Notes under the pieces: model-generated
What the model saw: only the letters and a program-made list of their open reading frames with translations
What the model was told of the DNA's origin: nothing
Databases searched by the model: none
Assembly (NCBI GenBank): GCA_964423615.1
Contig: CAYRFQ010000026.1
Location: forward strand, 30,032 to 94,031
Length of the DNA: 64,000 nt
Source of the DNA: CAYRFQ01 sp964423615
GTDB taxonomy: Bacteria > Planctomycetota > Planctomycetia > Gemmatales > Gemmataceae
Direction of reading: 5' to 3'
In this document: one piece after another, positions 36,550 through 46,100 of the stretch
Numbering within the stretch: the first letter of the stretch is position 1
Layout: each line of letters begins with the position of its first letter
Program-made: the position numbers and the translations under genes

Positions 36550-37776
36550 TCACCTCCTTACACCAGACATCACCGACGGTTGTCGATTCGAAGAGTTCAG
36601 AGGACTCCCGTTCCGCCGTCCTTGTTTCAGCCGAGAACTGATCTGCAAGACTTGTTGAATGGCGGCTCGCATGGCCTCGTGATCGATTTCATGTACGTCG
36701 ATCGGTTTCCCGATTCCTTCGAGCATCGTCACCGTGAGACGTCCGCCGAGGTGTTGCCGGAATTCTTCGAGCCCGTCAAACAAGAGCCCAGTGTCCTCCT
36801 CCAGTAATGGATCTGTGAGGGGCAATCCGAGGGCGTGGAGACATCGCAAAACTTGGTCGGCAGCCTCCGAAGAGAGTCCATGCACGAGCGACGAGTATAC
36901 GACATCGATCCCGACACCGATCGACACCGCTTCTCCGTGTCGGATACGGAAGTCACTCATCGGTTCGAGCTTGTGCGCCGACCAATGACCGAAGTCGAGC
37001 GGCCTGGCCTCAAGCGCTTCGAAGGGATCACCGCCGTGAGTGATGTGCCGGAGATGCCATTTGGCCGACTCGGCAATGACGTGTGCCGCCGCATCCATGT
37101 CTCGATAGCGAATTTTGGTCGCCAGTTCACAAATTTCGGTAAAGAACGTCGGACTCTTCAAGAGGGCGACCTTCACGGCCTCCGAAAAACCGCACACGAA
37201 ATCACGATCCGGAAGACTCGTCAACAGACTCAAGTCGTTAATCACTGCCCACGGAACGGCGAACGTCCCCATCCAGTTTTTCTTGTGGAAGAGATTGACG
37301 GCATTCTTGACGCCGACACCCGAATCGGCTTGGCCGACCGTTGTCGTCGGAAATCGTACAAGCCGAATTCCTCTGTGAGCCACTCCGGCCGCAAACCCGA
37401 CAGCGTCCAACACCGCACCCCCGCCCAGCACGATTACGTAGCTCCGGCGGTCGAGTTGGGCTTCGTTCATTTTCTCCAGGACATGTTCGATCACTCGATA
37501 ATCGTTCTTGCAGGCCTCCCCGCCTTCGATGAGTTGGACCGAATCCACAAGCTCCACTTGGTCGGGGCGTTCCCCGAGTAACTGTTCCAGACCGCGGGCC
37601 AAGCTCGGAATGGCTTCCCCGACTTGACGATCGAGCCAGATTTGCGTTTTAGCCGGGGCCGGGCCACTCGGAACGAGGAGTTCCAAAAGCGTGGCTGGCT
37701 CTCTCTGGATATCGTTCGTGAACCGGAGCCGATGGCGGAAAGGAACGACAAAATCAATATCGAGCGATCGGGTCAT
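36550..37776 (-). CDS. sugar-phosphate cyclase, EboD-like (3-dehydroquinate synthase family)
   Basis: 408 residues from ATG 37776; an ATG at 37797 is an alternative. NAD-dependent family landmarks are in order: VIVLGGGAVLDAVGFAAGVAHRG, RFPTTTVGQADSGVGVKN, then KKNWMGTFAVPWAVINDL, GFSEAVKVALL, the metal-binding LDFGHWSAHKLE and RHGEAVSIGV. The SGVGVKN and LDFGHWSAHKLE versions match the EboD branch and related cyclases more closely than AroB, which has SSVGGK-type residues. EboD-type proteins belong to eboABCDEF clusters that build a scaffold metabolite in some bacteria and algae; here the gene is alone. It may act on a heptulose phosphate or DAHP; which one cannot be read from the sequence. 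Confidence 0.85.
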   Translation of the reverse strand: MTRSLDIDFVVPFRHRLRFTNDIQREPATLLELLVPSGPAPAKTQIWLDRQVGEAIPSLARGLEQLLGERPDQVELVDSVQLIEGGEACKNDYRVIEHVLEKMNEAQLDRRSYVIVLGGGAVLDAVGFAAGVAHRGIRLVRFPTTTVGQADSGVGVKNAVNLFHKKNWMGTFAVPWAVINDLSLLTSLPDRDFVCGFSEAVKVALLKSPTFFTEICELATKIRYRDMDAAAHVIAESAKWHLRHITHGGDPFEALEARPLDFGHWSAHKLEPMSDFRIRHGEAVSIGVGIDVVYSSLVHGLSSEAADQVLRCLHALGLPLTDPLLEEDTGLLFDGLEEFRQHLGGRLTVTMLEGIGKPIDVHEIDHEAMRAAIQQVLQISSRLKQGRRNGSPLNSSNRQPSVMSGVRR

Positions 37777-38080
37777 CTCGGTACTCTCTGTTCGCATAAA
37801 TCCCGAGAACCAGGGCATCCTGGATCGGTTCGTTTTCTTGGTGGGAGCGGTGAATCGTTGGCCAGGAAGGATGGATAACTAACGCAGGAAGCATGCCAAT
37901 CAACAATTCACAAACAGCATTCTACCAGATGAAAATGGCGTATGCATGGAGAATGTCGGGCGGAACAAGGGCTTTGCGGAAGCTCAAGGTGCGGTTATTC
38001 CGTGATCACCCAGGGCGAAGCAAAGGCAGGTGGCGAAGAATTCGCCAAACCATGAACAATCTGTATCCATAGCCCCAGTT
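37777..38080. other. intergenic, nothing recognised
   Basis: 304 bp upstream of the EboD-like gene and downstream of the DUF151 gene. It should contain the EboD-like promoter (37800-37950). No hairpin or repeat stands out. Confidence 0.4.
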
Positions 38081-38482
38081 CTAACTTTCGTCACAAACTT
38101 CGTCGAGAACATCTTCGGCAACGTAAATCGGCACCCGAGCCGTGACGGCCACGGCAATGGCGTCGCTCGGGCGACAATCGACCTCGATCAACTCGCCTTC
38201 ATAGCGTACTCGGAGCTTGGCAAAGTACGTGTGTTCGCGCAGTTCGCTGATGACAATGTCTTGGATTTCCCCACCCATTTCTTCGATGACGTTGTTCAAA
38301 AGGTCGTGCGTCAAGGGTCGGGGAGAGGGGATGCGCTTGACACGCCGGTCGATGCTGGTAGCTTCGAAAATGCCGATGACAATCGGGAAGCTGCGTTCGC
38401 CTTCGACTTCCCGCAACATGATGACTTGTTGTTCCTGGACCTCATTAATGATGATCCGCTTCAATTCCATCTGGACCGGCAC
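38081..38482 (-). CDS. bifunctional nuclease family (DUF151) protein
   Basis: 133 residues if started at GTG 38482, which has GAGG 5 bp upstream; ATG at 38470 (MELKRI) is close behind and an ATG at 38548 is upstream without a signal. The sequence follows the BFN family throughout: VQEQQVIMLREVEGERSFPIVIGIFEA, then RPLTHDLLNNVIEEMGGE, FAKLRVRYEGELIEVDCRPSDAIAVAVTARVPIYV. The family is named from a plant protein with RNase and DNase activity; bacterial members are common and their cellular role is unsettled. Usual length is 130-190 residues. Confidence 0.9.
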   Translation of the reverse strand: MPVQMELKRIIINEVQEQQVIMLREVEGERSFPIVIGIFEATSIDRRVKRIPSPRPLTHDLLNNVIEEMGGEIQDIVISELREHTYFAKLRVRYEGELIEVDCRPSDAIAVAVTARVPIYVAEDVLDEVCDES

Positions 38483-38655
38483 GGCAACCTCGCTTGTAGA
38501 ATTTGATGGGTCCTTGGTGAAGAACACCAGGATGGCGAACCGGGTCAATTGTCTTCAGTCAAAACCCCACCCGGTCGGCAGAGTAACCTTAGGTCGTTTT
38601 CCAAAACGCTCGTAATGACGCTTCGGCGCATTATAGAATTGTTCACGGAAGATGG

Positions 38656-39924
38656 TCAAGAATCTGTGGGCCATGTCGACAGCAATACCCACACAGCCAA
38701 GTTAAGCAACAGACACCACAACGACAGCCCAAGCCAGGCACGAAGACACGTCGGAGTCCATGGGAGTTCGTAAACGCCGGTTCCAAACAATCGCCAAAGA
38801 CTCACCTCCTTGACATGCAAACGTCTCTTTTTCTTTCGTCGTCCCGACGTCTTCTTTTCCCTGGATAGGTTTTGCTCCGACAGGCTGTCGTCAAAACCTC
38901 CAAAGTATCGTTCCATAACTTCGGTCGGTGCCTCATCTTCCACGTCGCCTTTCAGGCCGCTTTGAATGTTTTGGTCTGGCAAAGTTTCTGGGGCAAAGGC
39001 CGGCAAGGGCTCGGTGGAATCCTCTTCGGGTTCCAAAGCATACGTCCCAACGGCACCAACTTGAGACTCTTTCCTGATCGTTTGTGTCTGTGGAGGGTTG
39101 TCAGGTTCAAGGGCATACGGCGTTGGACGGCTTTGGCTCTCTTCGTTTTCTCCTGGTTCGAGTCCGTGACCGCTTCCGGTTTTCGTCTCGGCTTCGTCTT
39201 CGAGATCCTCTTCCGAGTCATCACCATCAGGAATGTCGGACTGTGGAATTCCCCAGTCCTCATCGTCAGATTCCTCCGAGTGATCCGGTTCTCGACCCCG
39301 AGGCTTTCTGGTCGTTTTGAGCTTCTTGGATGGAGGTGGTTGGTTCGTCACGAGCCAAGCAAATCGACCGAGGAGGCGGCCAAAAAGGAAGACACCAGCG
39401 GCCCCCACCAACGGGGCCAGGAAAATCAACCAGACAAGTGACCGAGCTTGTGCGACAAAACAGATAGTGACGGTGAACACCCACACGATAGCCGAAAGGC
39501 CATAGAAAAGCATCAGCGGACCAAAGTGATAAATCGCGCGACGAAGAAACTGCGGATTGATCACCGCAAACATACTCTGGGCCGACAAGGATGAAAGTAG
39601 CACCAGCGGCAACAGCAACCACACGCTACCGAGAACCAAGAGAACTTTTCCCAGGGTCAGGGAAGTAACCATCCCACCGAGGGGTAAACCCAACAAACTG
39701 CCGGGAATGGCACACAACAGCAACACCCAGCCAAGGTAGACGCCTTTGCCCAACCAATCCGTAAACGGTTCGTCGGGCCACACGATGTCTCTGTTTCCGG
39801 CAGCCGTTTGCTCCAGGATCACGACCAAACAATACGCACCGTAAGCGAATCCGAGCAAGCCAAATAGACCGGTCCCGATCAACGCCATCAGGTGGACGAG
39901 TTGTTTGATTGCTTCGCCAGCCAT
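38656..39924 (-). CDS. membrane protein with acidic proline-rich cytoplasmic insert
   Basis: 422 residues from ATG 39924, which has AAGGG about 9 bp upstream; a frame start at 40014 lacks it. Five to six membrane helices lie between about 10 and 200 (ALIGTGLFGLLGFAYGAYCLVVIL, YLGWVLLLCAIPGSLLGLPL, FAVINPQFLRRAIYHFGPLMLFYG, FLAPLVGAAGVFLFGRLLG). A 160-residue acidic linker (about 215-370) carries two copies of a YALEPxxP-type motif (PYALEPDNP, TYALEPEED), known from other planctomycete membrane proteins. One more helix sits at about 395-415. The function is unknown; the linker is likely cytoplasmic and disordered. Confidence 0.75.
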   Translation of the reverse strand: MAGEAIKQLVHLMALIGTGLFGLLGFAYGAYCLVVILEQTAAGNRDIVWPDEPFTDWLGKGVYLGWVLLLCAIPGSLLGLPLGGMVTSLTLGKVLLVLGSVWLLLPLVLLSSLSAQSMFAVINPQFLRRAIYHFGPLMLFYGLSAIVWVFTVTICFVAQARSLVWLIFLAPLVGAAGVFLFGRLLGRFAWLVTNQPPPSKKLKTTRKPRGREPDHSEESDDEDWGIPQSDIPDGDDSEEDLEDEAETKTGSGHGLEPGENEESQSRPTPYALEPDNPPQTQTIRKESQVGAVGTYALEPEEDSTEPLPAFAPETLPDQNIQSGLKGDVEDEAPTEVMERYFGGFDDSLSEQNLSREKKTSGRRKKKRRLHVKEVSLWRLFGTGVYELPWTPTCLRAWLGLSLWCLLLNLAVWVLLSTWPTDS

Positions 39925-40220
39925 TGAAGTACCCTTAAACCCACCAACTCGAGTCTTTCTACGGGACAAGTCGATTAGCCAGCCTTGTTCGGCCTGCCCG
40001 TTTCGTAGATACATGCCGCTCGCATGTACTCCGCCACAGCCGTCGGTAAACGCGGCCCGTGATTACGACCCGGAACATACCCAACCCCAAACGAGAACCG
40101 CTCGAACGGGGACACCATCTTCGAAGTTAGGGAGAGGATATGCATTCCAACTTCGGAGTTTTGTCTCATTTCGTACCACAATGATAGGTGGAGGCTTGGA
40201 CGTCCAATATCTCACTCGAA

Positions 40221-41591
40221 TCAGGCCAAGATGCCACGAATCGCGTTTCCGTGGCTTGCTGGCATGGGACGGTTTTCGGGAGTGTAGACCAAACCATGTG
40301 GGTCGAGTCCCATTGCCGCAAAGAGAGTGGCCGCCAAGTCTTCCGGGGTCACAGGGTCCTGAGTCGGGAATGCGGCTCGCGAATCCGACCGTCCGTAGAC
40401 CGTTCCCGGTCGGACGCGTCCACCTGCCAGAATCCCTGGGAAACAGTTGGGGTAATGGTCTCGGCCGCTCGCCGTCGCTCCCGCGCTCGAGAATCCTGCT
40501 TGCCCGATTCGAGGAGTGCGCCCGAATTCACCGCCCAGATACACGACCGTATCTTCAAGCATCCCACGATCAATCAAATCTCCCATCAGGGCTGTGTAAG
40601 CTTGATCCAGACGTGGCAGTAGCTTCTCTTTGAGCAGTGGGAAATTGTCGTTGTGGGTGTCCCATTCGTGGTGTCCTGCGGACGTGCAATCGCTAACGGT
40701 GACGACCCTCGCGCCCGCTTCGATCAACCGTCGTGCTAGGAGGCATCCTTGGCCAAACTGTGTACGGCCATACCGGTCCCGAACCCGGTCGGCTTCGGCA
40801 CTCAAGTCGAACGCGGACTGACCACGCGACGAGGTCATCAACTCGAAAGCCTGTTGTTGGAATTCGCCAAGCGATTGAGTCTCTGGTTCGGACCCAAGCA
40901 GTCCGGCGTCGAGTCGCCTGAGCAAGTCGCGCCGGCGTCGCATTCGTGAAGGTGAGATGTCTTCTTGTTGTTGGAATCCATCGACTCGGAAGGTCGGCGA
41001 ATTGGGATCGCCTTGAATCAACAACGGGTCGGCTCGGCTACCGAGCCAACCACCGTACTGTCCCTTGAAGAACGACCCCTGGTCGTTGAGCCTGGCTGGT
41101 AACATCACGAAAGGCGGAACAGTGTTCCGTTCTGCCGGTGCGAGCCTCGTTGCGATCGAACCGAGCGCGGGAGGGTCGTCGGGTTTGGGTTTGAGTTGGG
41201 AAGAGTTGTCGCTGCGAGGATCGACCCCCGTCAGCATCCAACATCCTGCTGGTTGATGGTTGCGATTCACATGGTGCAGCGTACGTATGACCGAATAGTG
41301 CTGCGCCAGCTGGGCCATCTTCGGCAAGTGTTCGCAAATCTGTAGAGCCGGATTGGTCGTCTGGATGGGTCGAAACTCACCGCGAAATTCGGCAGGAGCC
41401 TCAGGCTTCATATCCCAGACATCGATCTGGCTGGGGCCGCCGTACAAGAACAAAAAGATTAACGACTTGGGTCGTTCTCGACGCCCTCGCGCTACTTCCT
41501 GGGCATCGAGTTCCAACAGCTTCGGGAGCGACAATCCGAACGCCCCGATCGTCGCATACTGACAGAAACGTCGTCGGTCGAGTTTGTTCAT
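40221..41591 (-). CDS. Tat-exported DUF1501 protein
   Basis: 456 residues from ATG 41591. The frame stays open further upstream to 41951 but the extra part has no matching signal or domain. The N-terminus is a twin-arginine signal (LDRRRFCQYATIGAFGLSL). The mature part shows the DUF1501 layout: FLFLYGGPSQIDVWDMKPEAP, FRGEFRPIQT, VRTLHHVNRNHQPAGCWM-like HHVN segment, then WDTHNDNFPLL, LPRLDQAYTALMGDL, VVYLGGEFGRTP and ASGRDHYPNCF. These resemble alkaline-phosphatase-fold sulfatase relatives, with His/Asp residues that could bind metal. DUF1501 proteins are often paired with PSCyt/PSD1 proteins in planctomycetes; here the PSD1 gene is 22 kb away. No catalytic activity is proven. Confidence 0.9.
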   Translation of the reverse strand: MNKLDRRRFCQYATIGAFGLSLPKLLELDAQEVARGRRERPKSLIFLFLYGGPSQIDVWDMKPEAPAEFRGEFRPIQTTNPALQICEHLPKMAQLAQHYSVIRTLHHVNRNHQPAGCWMLTGVDPRSDNSSQLKPKPDDPPALGSIATRLAPAERNTVPPFVMLPARLNDQGSFFKGQYGGWLGSRADPLLIQGDPNSPTFRVDGFQQQEDISPSRMRRRRDLLRRLDAGLLGSEPETQSLGEFQQQAFELMTSSRGQSAFDLSAEADRVRDRYGRTQFGQGCLLARRLIEAGARVVTVSDCTSAGHHEWDTHNDNFPLLKEKLLPRLDQAYTALMGDLIDRGMLEDTVVYLGGEFGRTPRIGQAGFSSAGATASGRDHYPNCFPGILAGGRVRPGTVYGRSDSRAAFPTQDPVTPEDLAATLFAAMGLDPHGLVYTPENRPMPASHGNAIRGILA

Positions 41592-41993
41592 GGTTCTGGG
41601 TCCCACAAATGGCGTCATTCGGCAACTTGCCGCACAATTCACCGCAGTCGTTCTCTTGTCATTCTTGCCTCCGGACGGCCGACTTTCCGAGCGCCTCCGT
41701 CGCCAAAACCTCTGGGCCGCAGAAACGCGAACGCCTTTGGTAAGCAGTGTACCTTTTCGATCTGTCGGTCGGAATGGAGAAAAATCGGCAGCACAGATTT
41801 TAACGAACAGTGCCGCCTGACGCAAAAAGAGAACTTGTAAGGTTGACGGGTACAGCAGCAAATACTCAAGTCGAGTAGATCGTAGTCCGTGCGATTCAGA
41901 CTTGGACCTACGATCTACCAGAATCCAATTTCCACAGTCGTTCCAAACCAACGACGGTTGTGGACCCAGGGACTTTCTTTAGACAAATGGAGC
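41592..41993. other. intergenic, promoter of the DUF1501 gene
   Basis: 402 bp between two leftward genes. It carries the upstream part of the DUF1501 frame (without start signals) and the 3' flank of the DUF1269 gene. No RNA gene or repeat is recognised. Confidence 0.4.
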
Positions 41994-42494
41994 CTACGCT
42001 TCGGGCTTGTTACCCGCTGACAAAGCCTCCTGAAGTTTTTCTTCGTCTTCGTGCGACAACGAAGACTTCAAGATCGTCCCGCCGTATTTTTGGATTTCTT
42101 CCACGACTTTATCCGGGGTGGATTTGCGGACAAGCACGCACAAAGCCGAAGTTTCTGGCTTGAGCGTTTCCCCCAACTGCTTCATGAAATCGTTGTTGAT
42201 TCCAACGTCCGAGAGTGCTCCCGAAACGGCTCCAGTCGCGGCTCCGACGGCCAAACCGAGCAATGGCGAGAGGAACAACACGCCAATGAGAGATCCCCAA
42301 AACCCTCCGCTCACGGCTCCGGCCGTGGTCAAGTCATAGAGTTGACGAAGCTTGACTTTTCCGTCTTCGCCACGCACGACCACAACAGCATCTTCCAGAT
42401 CGATCAGGTATTCTTCTTGCAGTCTCAACAACGTCAACCGAACTTCTTCGGCTTTGAGCATGTCTTCGTAACCAATAATGACCAACGTACTCAT
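41994..42494 (-). CDS. DUF1269 membrane-associated protein
   Basis: 166 residues from ATG 42494, with AAGGAG about 9 bp upstream. The order of elements follows DUF1269: an N-terminal strand (STLVIIGYEDM), LVEDAVVVVRGEDGKVKL-like strand, then a Gly-rich hydrophobic hairpin (GAVSGGFWGSLIGVLFLSPLLGLAVGAATGAVSGALSD) and a C-terminal ferredoxin-like half (SALCVLVRKSTPDKVVEEIQKYGG). The glycine-zipper-like middle suggests membrane association. Members are stress-linked in some bacteria; no function is established here. Confidence 0.9.
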   Translation of the reverse strand: MSTLVIIGYEDMLKAEEVRLTLLRLQEEYLIDLEDAVVVVRGEDGKVKLRQLYDLTTAGAVSGGFWGSLIGVLFLSPLLGLAVGAATGAVSGALSDVGINNDFMKQLGETLKPETSALCVLVRKSTPDKVVEEIQKYGGTILKSSLSHEDEEKLQEALSAGNKPEA

Positions 42495-43535
42495 GAGCGG
42501 AAACTCCTTCAAGAAATGTTCGTGAGGTGCGTCCTCCGGGAGCCCTTTGGAACTCGCGAAGGTATTCTGCTTTTAGTTATAGGTTAGATCGCACGAGTCG
42601 GCCCATCTTCTTGTATCCCTTGCCGTTCGGACCCCACATCCCAAACCACGAGTGGAAACAGTCTAAACCCGACCCGAACACAATACACCCACTAACACGA
42701 ACCCTTCTTACAAACTGTGCTCGACCGAAATGAGACAGACGCCTAGCGGAAAAACGGAATAGGACTCCACCCGTTCCGTCCAATGTGGGGAAATGAGACA
42801 GGTGGATATCAAAAATCTCGAGAACACCGACGCCGGAATGTTCCCTTCTGAGATTGTCTCGTGTCACTAACGATTCGTAGAGGGGTAGTGCGGATCGGCA
42901 AACGTGCAACCGTCGAGAGAGGCGAAGTTCGAGTCTTTTCCAAGTGATGTTGGCAACCGCATCCGTTGAGGAGAATTAAGACCAAGTCTTCCAACAAAGA
43001 AAGGTATTCCAACCCGCACATCAGTGTGCGGAAACAGACCACTGGCGCTTGCGACTTGATGGACCATGCCCATTTCCAGAATGGCTCTACACGGGAGCCC
43101 ATGGTTTATCTCGCTGACTGGCACAAGGATTGCGTTACACCTCCCCAAACTCTTGTTTCATGGCATCTGTTTTGGAGGATTATGATCGCAGCGAGACCAT
43201 CCGCCACTCAGATCGGTCCTTGCTCCAACTGACTCTCAAGAATGAGTGCGATTTCTCCTCGCTCACCGTTCTCTTCGTTCGAGCTGTATGGGAAATCCAA
43301 ACAGGCCTTTTGACTTTCACTCAAAAGCATATTTTCCGGCAGTTGGAACGAGATTCTTTCGGCTTTGGGTAGAAAGTTTAACGACCAACCACGCAGCCTT
43401 TGAGAGTAATTCTTTCTAAAATTCCTCAAAAGGGGCATAGACTTGCAAACCTCTTGATTCCTCACCGCAACCACTGTGGCAAACAACAAGAATCCCCCAC
43501 CATTCCTTCGGGATTTTCAAAAGGAGATCGAATTC
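42495..43535. other. long gene-poor interval
   Basis: 1041 bp, one of the longest gaps in the window. Both strands carry overlapping short frames with no Shine-Dalgarno or domain support. The last 30 bp hold the AAGGAGA site of the trypsin-like gene. Possible decayed gene, not provable by eye. Confidence 0.4.
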
Positions 43536-44795
43536 ATGAATGGACAACTTTTAATCCAACGACTTCAGGAATGCTACCAAAACGACTTGTCACTGTTGCT
43601 CGCAGACGTTCAGCGAGACAGGGAAGCACTCAGGGGGTGGGAAGAACCCGCACACCTGCGAGCGGCCCTTCGCCGTCAGGTGCGTCAAGCCCAGGAAGGG
43701 GATTCGAGCGACGGCATTTTGCAGACCAAGACGTCCTCGCTTCTCCGTGCGATCGAACCGGACCCGGGGGTCGAGCGAGAATCCCTCGGCGTCGTCCTGG
43801 AAACCGGCGTCGACGCCTTGAGTAAGGTCATTTCAGACGAGGCAGCCGATTTGACGTCCGATGAGACCGTTTCGTTAACGTGTGTCTTCCTTCTCTATTG
43901 TCGGCCGTCATTGCTCATCGAGGACAACCGATTACCAGAAGCGTCTTCCATCTGGCAAGACGTTCTGCACGAGAAACGCCAGGAGATCGAAAGGAACTTA
44001 CGTGGCGTCGGTCGCATCGAACTGGTCAACCATCCGGAATATGATTGGGCCGCCACCGGCTTTTTGGTGAGTGAAAGTTGCTTGATAACGACCCGTCACG
44101 CTGCGATCTTGTTTGCCGAGGCGTGTAAAGACGAGACCTGGCAATTTCGCCCGGGCGTCAGCGCGTGGATGGATTTCCGCGGTCATGACCAAGGGACCGC
44201 AGCGTGTCGGATCGTTCGGGTCATCGGTGTCCACGACCACTACGACCTGGCCCTTCTGGAAGTCGAGCCCAACGGCGTCCGCAGTGTTCTCCCTGTAGCC
44301 GACTGTCAACCCGACGACCTGGTCGGACGACAAGTGTATTTATCCGGCTACTCGATTCGTGACTCGCGTTGCCACGAGCCGGATACCATTTCTCGCGTTT
44401 TCCGAGAGGTCTACCACAGCAAGCGTCTTCAGCCTGGGTGCCTTCGCGAGTTGATCGAGTTCAATGGCGTCACCCTGGTCAGTCACGATTGCTCGATGTT
44501 GGGCCAATCTACTGGTTCCCCAGTGATCGATTGTGAGACGCAGCAAGTCGTTGGCCTACAAGTAAGCAGTCGTTTCCTCGAGCCGGCTGTGGCGATCCCG
44601 TTGTGGGTCTTCAAGGACGATCCACTCTTCCGAGAAGCAGGAGTTTGCTTCCGATCTCCTACTCCCAACCAGGAAATCGAGGAGGCCAAGATCCAACTCG
44701 AGCAGTTAGCCCAGACCGAGGCCTGGGATGAAATCCGGAGTTCCATCGAAGCGGTCCACGTGCGTGTTTTTGGTGACGAACCGAACGAGGGATGA
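43536..44795 (+). CDS. trypsin-like peptidase-fold protein with Ser-to-Thr substitution at the nucleophile
   Basis: 419 residues from ATG 43536, with AAGGAGA about 7 bp upstream. The N-terminal 150 residues are helical and contain charged repeats (LLADVQRDREAL, ALRRQVRQAQEG), possibly an adaptor domain. From about 160 to 345 the sequence follows a trypsin-like fold: ATGFLVSESCLITTRHAA gives His188, VHDHYDLALLEV gives Asp237, and the nucleophile loop reads LGQSTGSPVID. Where family members have GNSGSP, this protein has QSTGSP, so Thr326 replaces the catalytic serine. It may be inactive, or use Thr. The C-terminal tail (about 375-419) is a helical segment with a short charged end. It precedes the membrane gene at 45143 and the kinase/tubulin-like gene. 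Confidence 0.8.
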   Translation: MNGQLLIQRLQECYQNDLSLLLADVQRDREALRGWEEPAHLRAALRRQVRQAQEGDSSDGILQTKTSSLLRAIEPDPGVERESLGVVLETGVDALSKVISDEAADLTSDETVSLTCVFLLYCRPSLLIEDNRLPEASSIWQDVLHEKRQEIERNLRGVGRIELVNHPEYDWAATGFLVSESCLITTRHAAILFAEACKDETWQFRPGVSAWMDFRGHDQGTAACRIVRVIGVHDHYDLALLEVEPNGVRSVLPVADCQPDDLVGRQVYLSGYSIRDSRCHEPDTISRVFREVYHSKRLQPGCLRELIEFNGVTLVSHDCSMLGQSTGSPVIDCETQQVVGLQVSSRFLEPAVAIPLWVFKDDPLFREAGVCFRSPTPNQEIEEAKIQLEQLAQTEAWDEIRSSIEAVHVRVFGDEPNEG

Positions 44796-45142
44796 TGCTG
44801 CCTCAGTTCTTTAGGACGGAAAAGATACCTCCCTTGGCACACCACTGTGGGTTCATTGTTCACACACAGGGTGTGCTATCCACAACCAAGATGATCTCGA
44901 TTGCGTAAGGGAAAAGCTCTTGCAGGGCCGCACTCTACAAAATCGGGCACCACAACCCTTCGCTCCCAATTCCGAGGATCAATTCACTTTTCCACTGTTT
45001 TTTTGTTCTCCGTACCCTCTGCGGCATTCTCGTTGCATATCAATCAGATCCACCTTGAGTCTGACGAGCCTTCGGAAGACGAAAGGTAAATGGGCGTAGC
45101 TTTCGGGGCCTTGAAATACCAACCGAGAAGGAGGCCTTTGTC
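44796..45142. other. intergenic region
   Basis: 347 bp between two rightward genes. GAAGGAGG at 45125-45132 is the ribosome binding site of the next gene. No other element is recognised. Confidence 0.45.
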
Positions 45143-46024
45143 ATGTCCACTACACTCCAACCTCCTCAGGTGCCTGAGGAACACCTAACGACCACAGACT
45201 CTGGCCGCCAGATTACCATCATTGGGCACAGCGGTCTGTTTTATTGGTGGCCAGTTTGGTTACTGGCTTTTGTGATGGGAATCCTAACACTGACCGACGG
45301 TTCTCGGATGGCTTTGGTGCCTCCAGGCACAAGGCCTCTCCAAGACCAACGATTGGAAGGATTCGAGGGAACACGCGACGTTCTTGCCGTCCCTGAGGGA
45401 CAACGATTGCCGACGGCTTCGGATACAAACGAACCCTTGGAACCGAAAATTCGAATGGCCGTGAATCCGAACTACGGTGGTTACTTCTTACTGTTGCTTA
45501 CCTTGGTGATCCTGATCACCAACGTTTCGTTACGCGGCGTTTGGTCCGTCGTGGCCATACTGTTCATCCTGTTCCTGGCCGTGGTCTTGGCCTACGCCAG
45601 GTGGTGGGACGACGTCCTCCGTCTGTTTGGGTTGATGCACATCTACATCAACGCTTCCGGGTATTTTCTGATTGGCACGTGTGTGCTTGTCCTGTGGATC
45701 GTAACGACATTTATTTCGGATCGTTTAATCTACATGGGGTTCAGTCCCGGACAATTTCGGGTCCTACGCGAAATCGGAGAAGGAGAAACGGCCTTCGACG
45801 TGCTGGGCATGTCGATCCACAAGCGTCGCAATGACTTCTTCCGCCATTGGATTTTAGGATTGGGAGCAGGGGACCTCGTCGTTCGGACTGGCGGTGCCCA
45901 CCCTCAAACGTTCGAATTGTCCAACGTCTTGTTTGTGGGCTATAAGCTCAAAATCTTGGAGCAGATGCTCCAAGAACGTGAAGTCGTGGAAGGACAAATG
46001 GGAAGCAAGGGAACTCAGACGTGA
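45143..46024 (+). CDS. multi-pass membrane protein of unknown function
   Basis: 293 residues; GGAGG about 8 bp before the ATG. Membrane helices at about 32-52, 112-131, 134-154 and 163-187 are followed by a conserved-looking soluble C-terminus (about 195-290: VLREIGEGETAFDVLGMSIHKRRNDFFRHW, LGLGAGDLVVRTGGA, FELSNVLFVGYKLKILEQML). The C-terminal half resembles the strand-rich PH-like domain of small bacterial membrane proteins and is probably cytoplasmic. It runs towards the kinase/tubulin-like gene; the two stop codons are 76 bp apart. Confidence 0.75.
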   Translation: MSTTLQPPQVPEEHLTTTDSGRQITIIGHSGLFYWWPVWLLAFVMGILTLTDGSRMALVPPGTRPLQDQRLEGFEGTRDVLAVPEGQRLPTASDTNEPLEPKIRMAVNPNYGGYFLLLLTLVILITNVSLRGVWSVVAILFILFLAVVLAYARWWDDVLRLFGLMHIYINASGYFLIGTCVLVLWIVTTFISDRLIYMGFSPGQFRVLREIGEGETAFDVLGMSIHKRRNDFFRHWILGLGAGDLVVRTGGAHPQTFELSNVLFVGYKLKILEQMLQEREVVEGQMGSKGTQT

Positions 46025-46100
46025 AAGAGGCACGCGAACGGGCAGACAAATACCCCTGGAGGCTTTCCCCTTTTCTCGCTCTCCATTCTGGGCTCTTGGC

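Noticed and set aside
41592..41951. Upstream extension of the DUF1501 frame by 120 codons
   Set aside because: It lies before a standard Tat signal starting at 41591 and has no recognisable protein content.
46025..46100. Pyrimidine-rich tract (ctctccattctgggctcttgg) between the convergent stops
   Set aside because: It has the same units as the palindromic family but only one arm is visible, so it was not listed as a copy.
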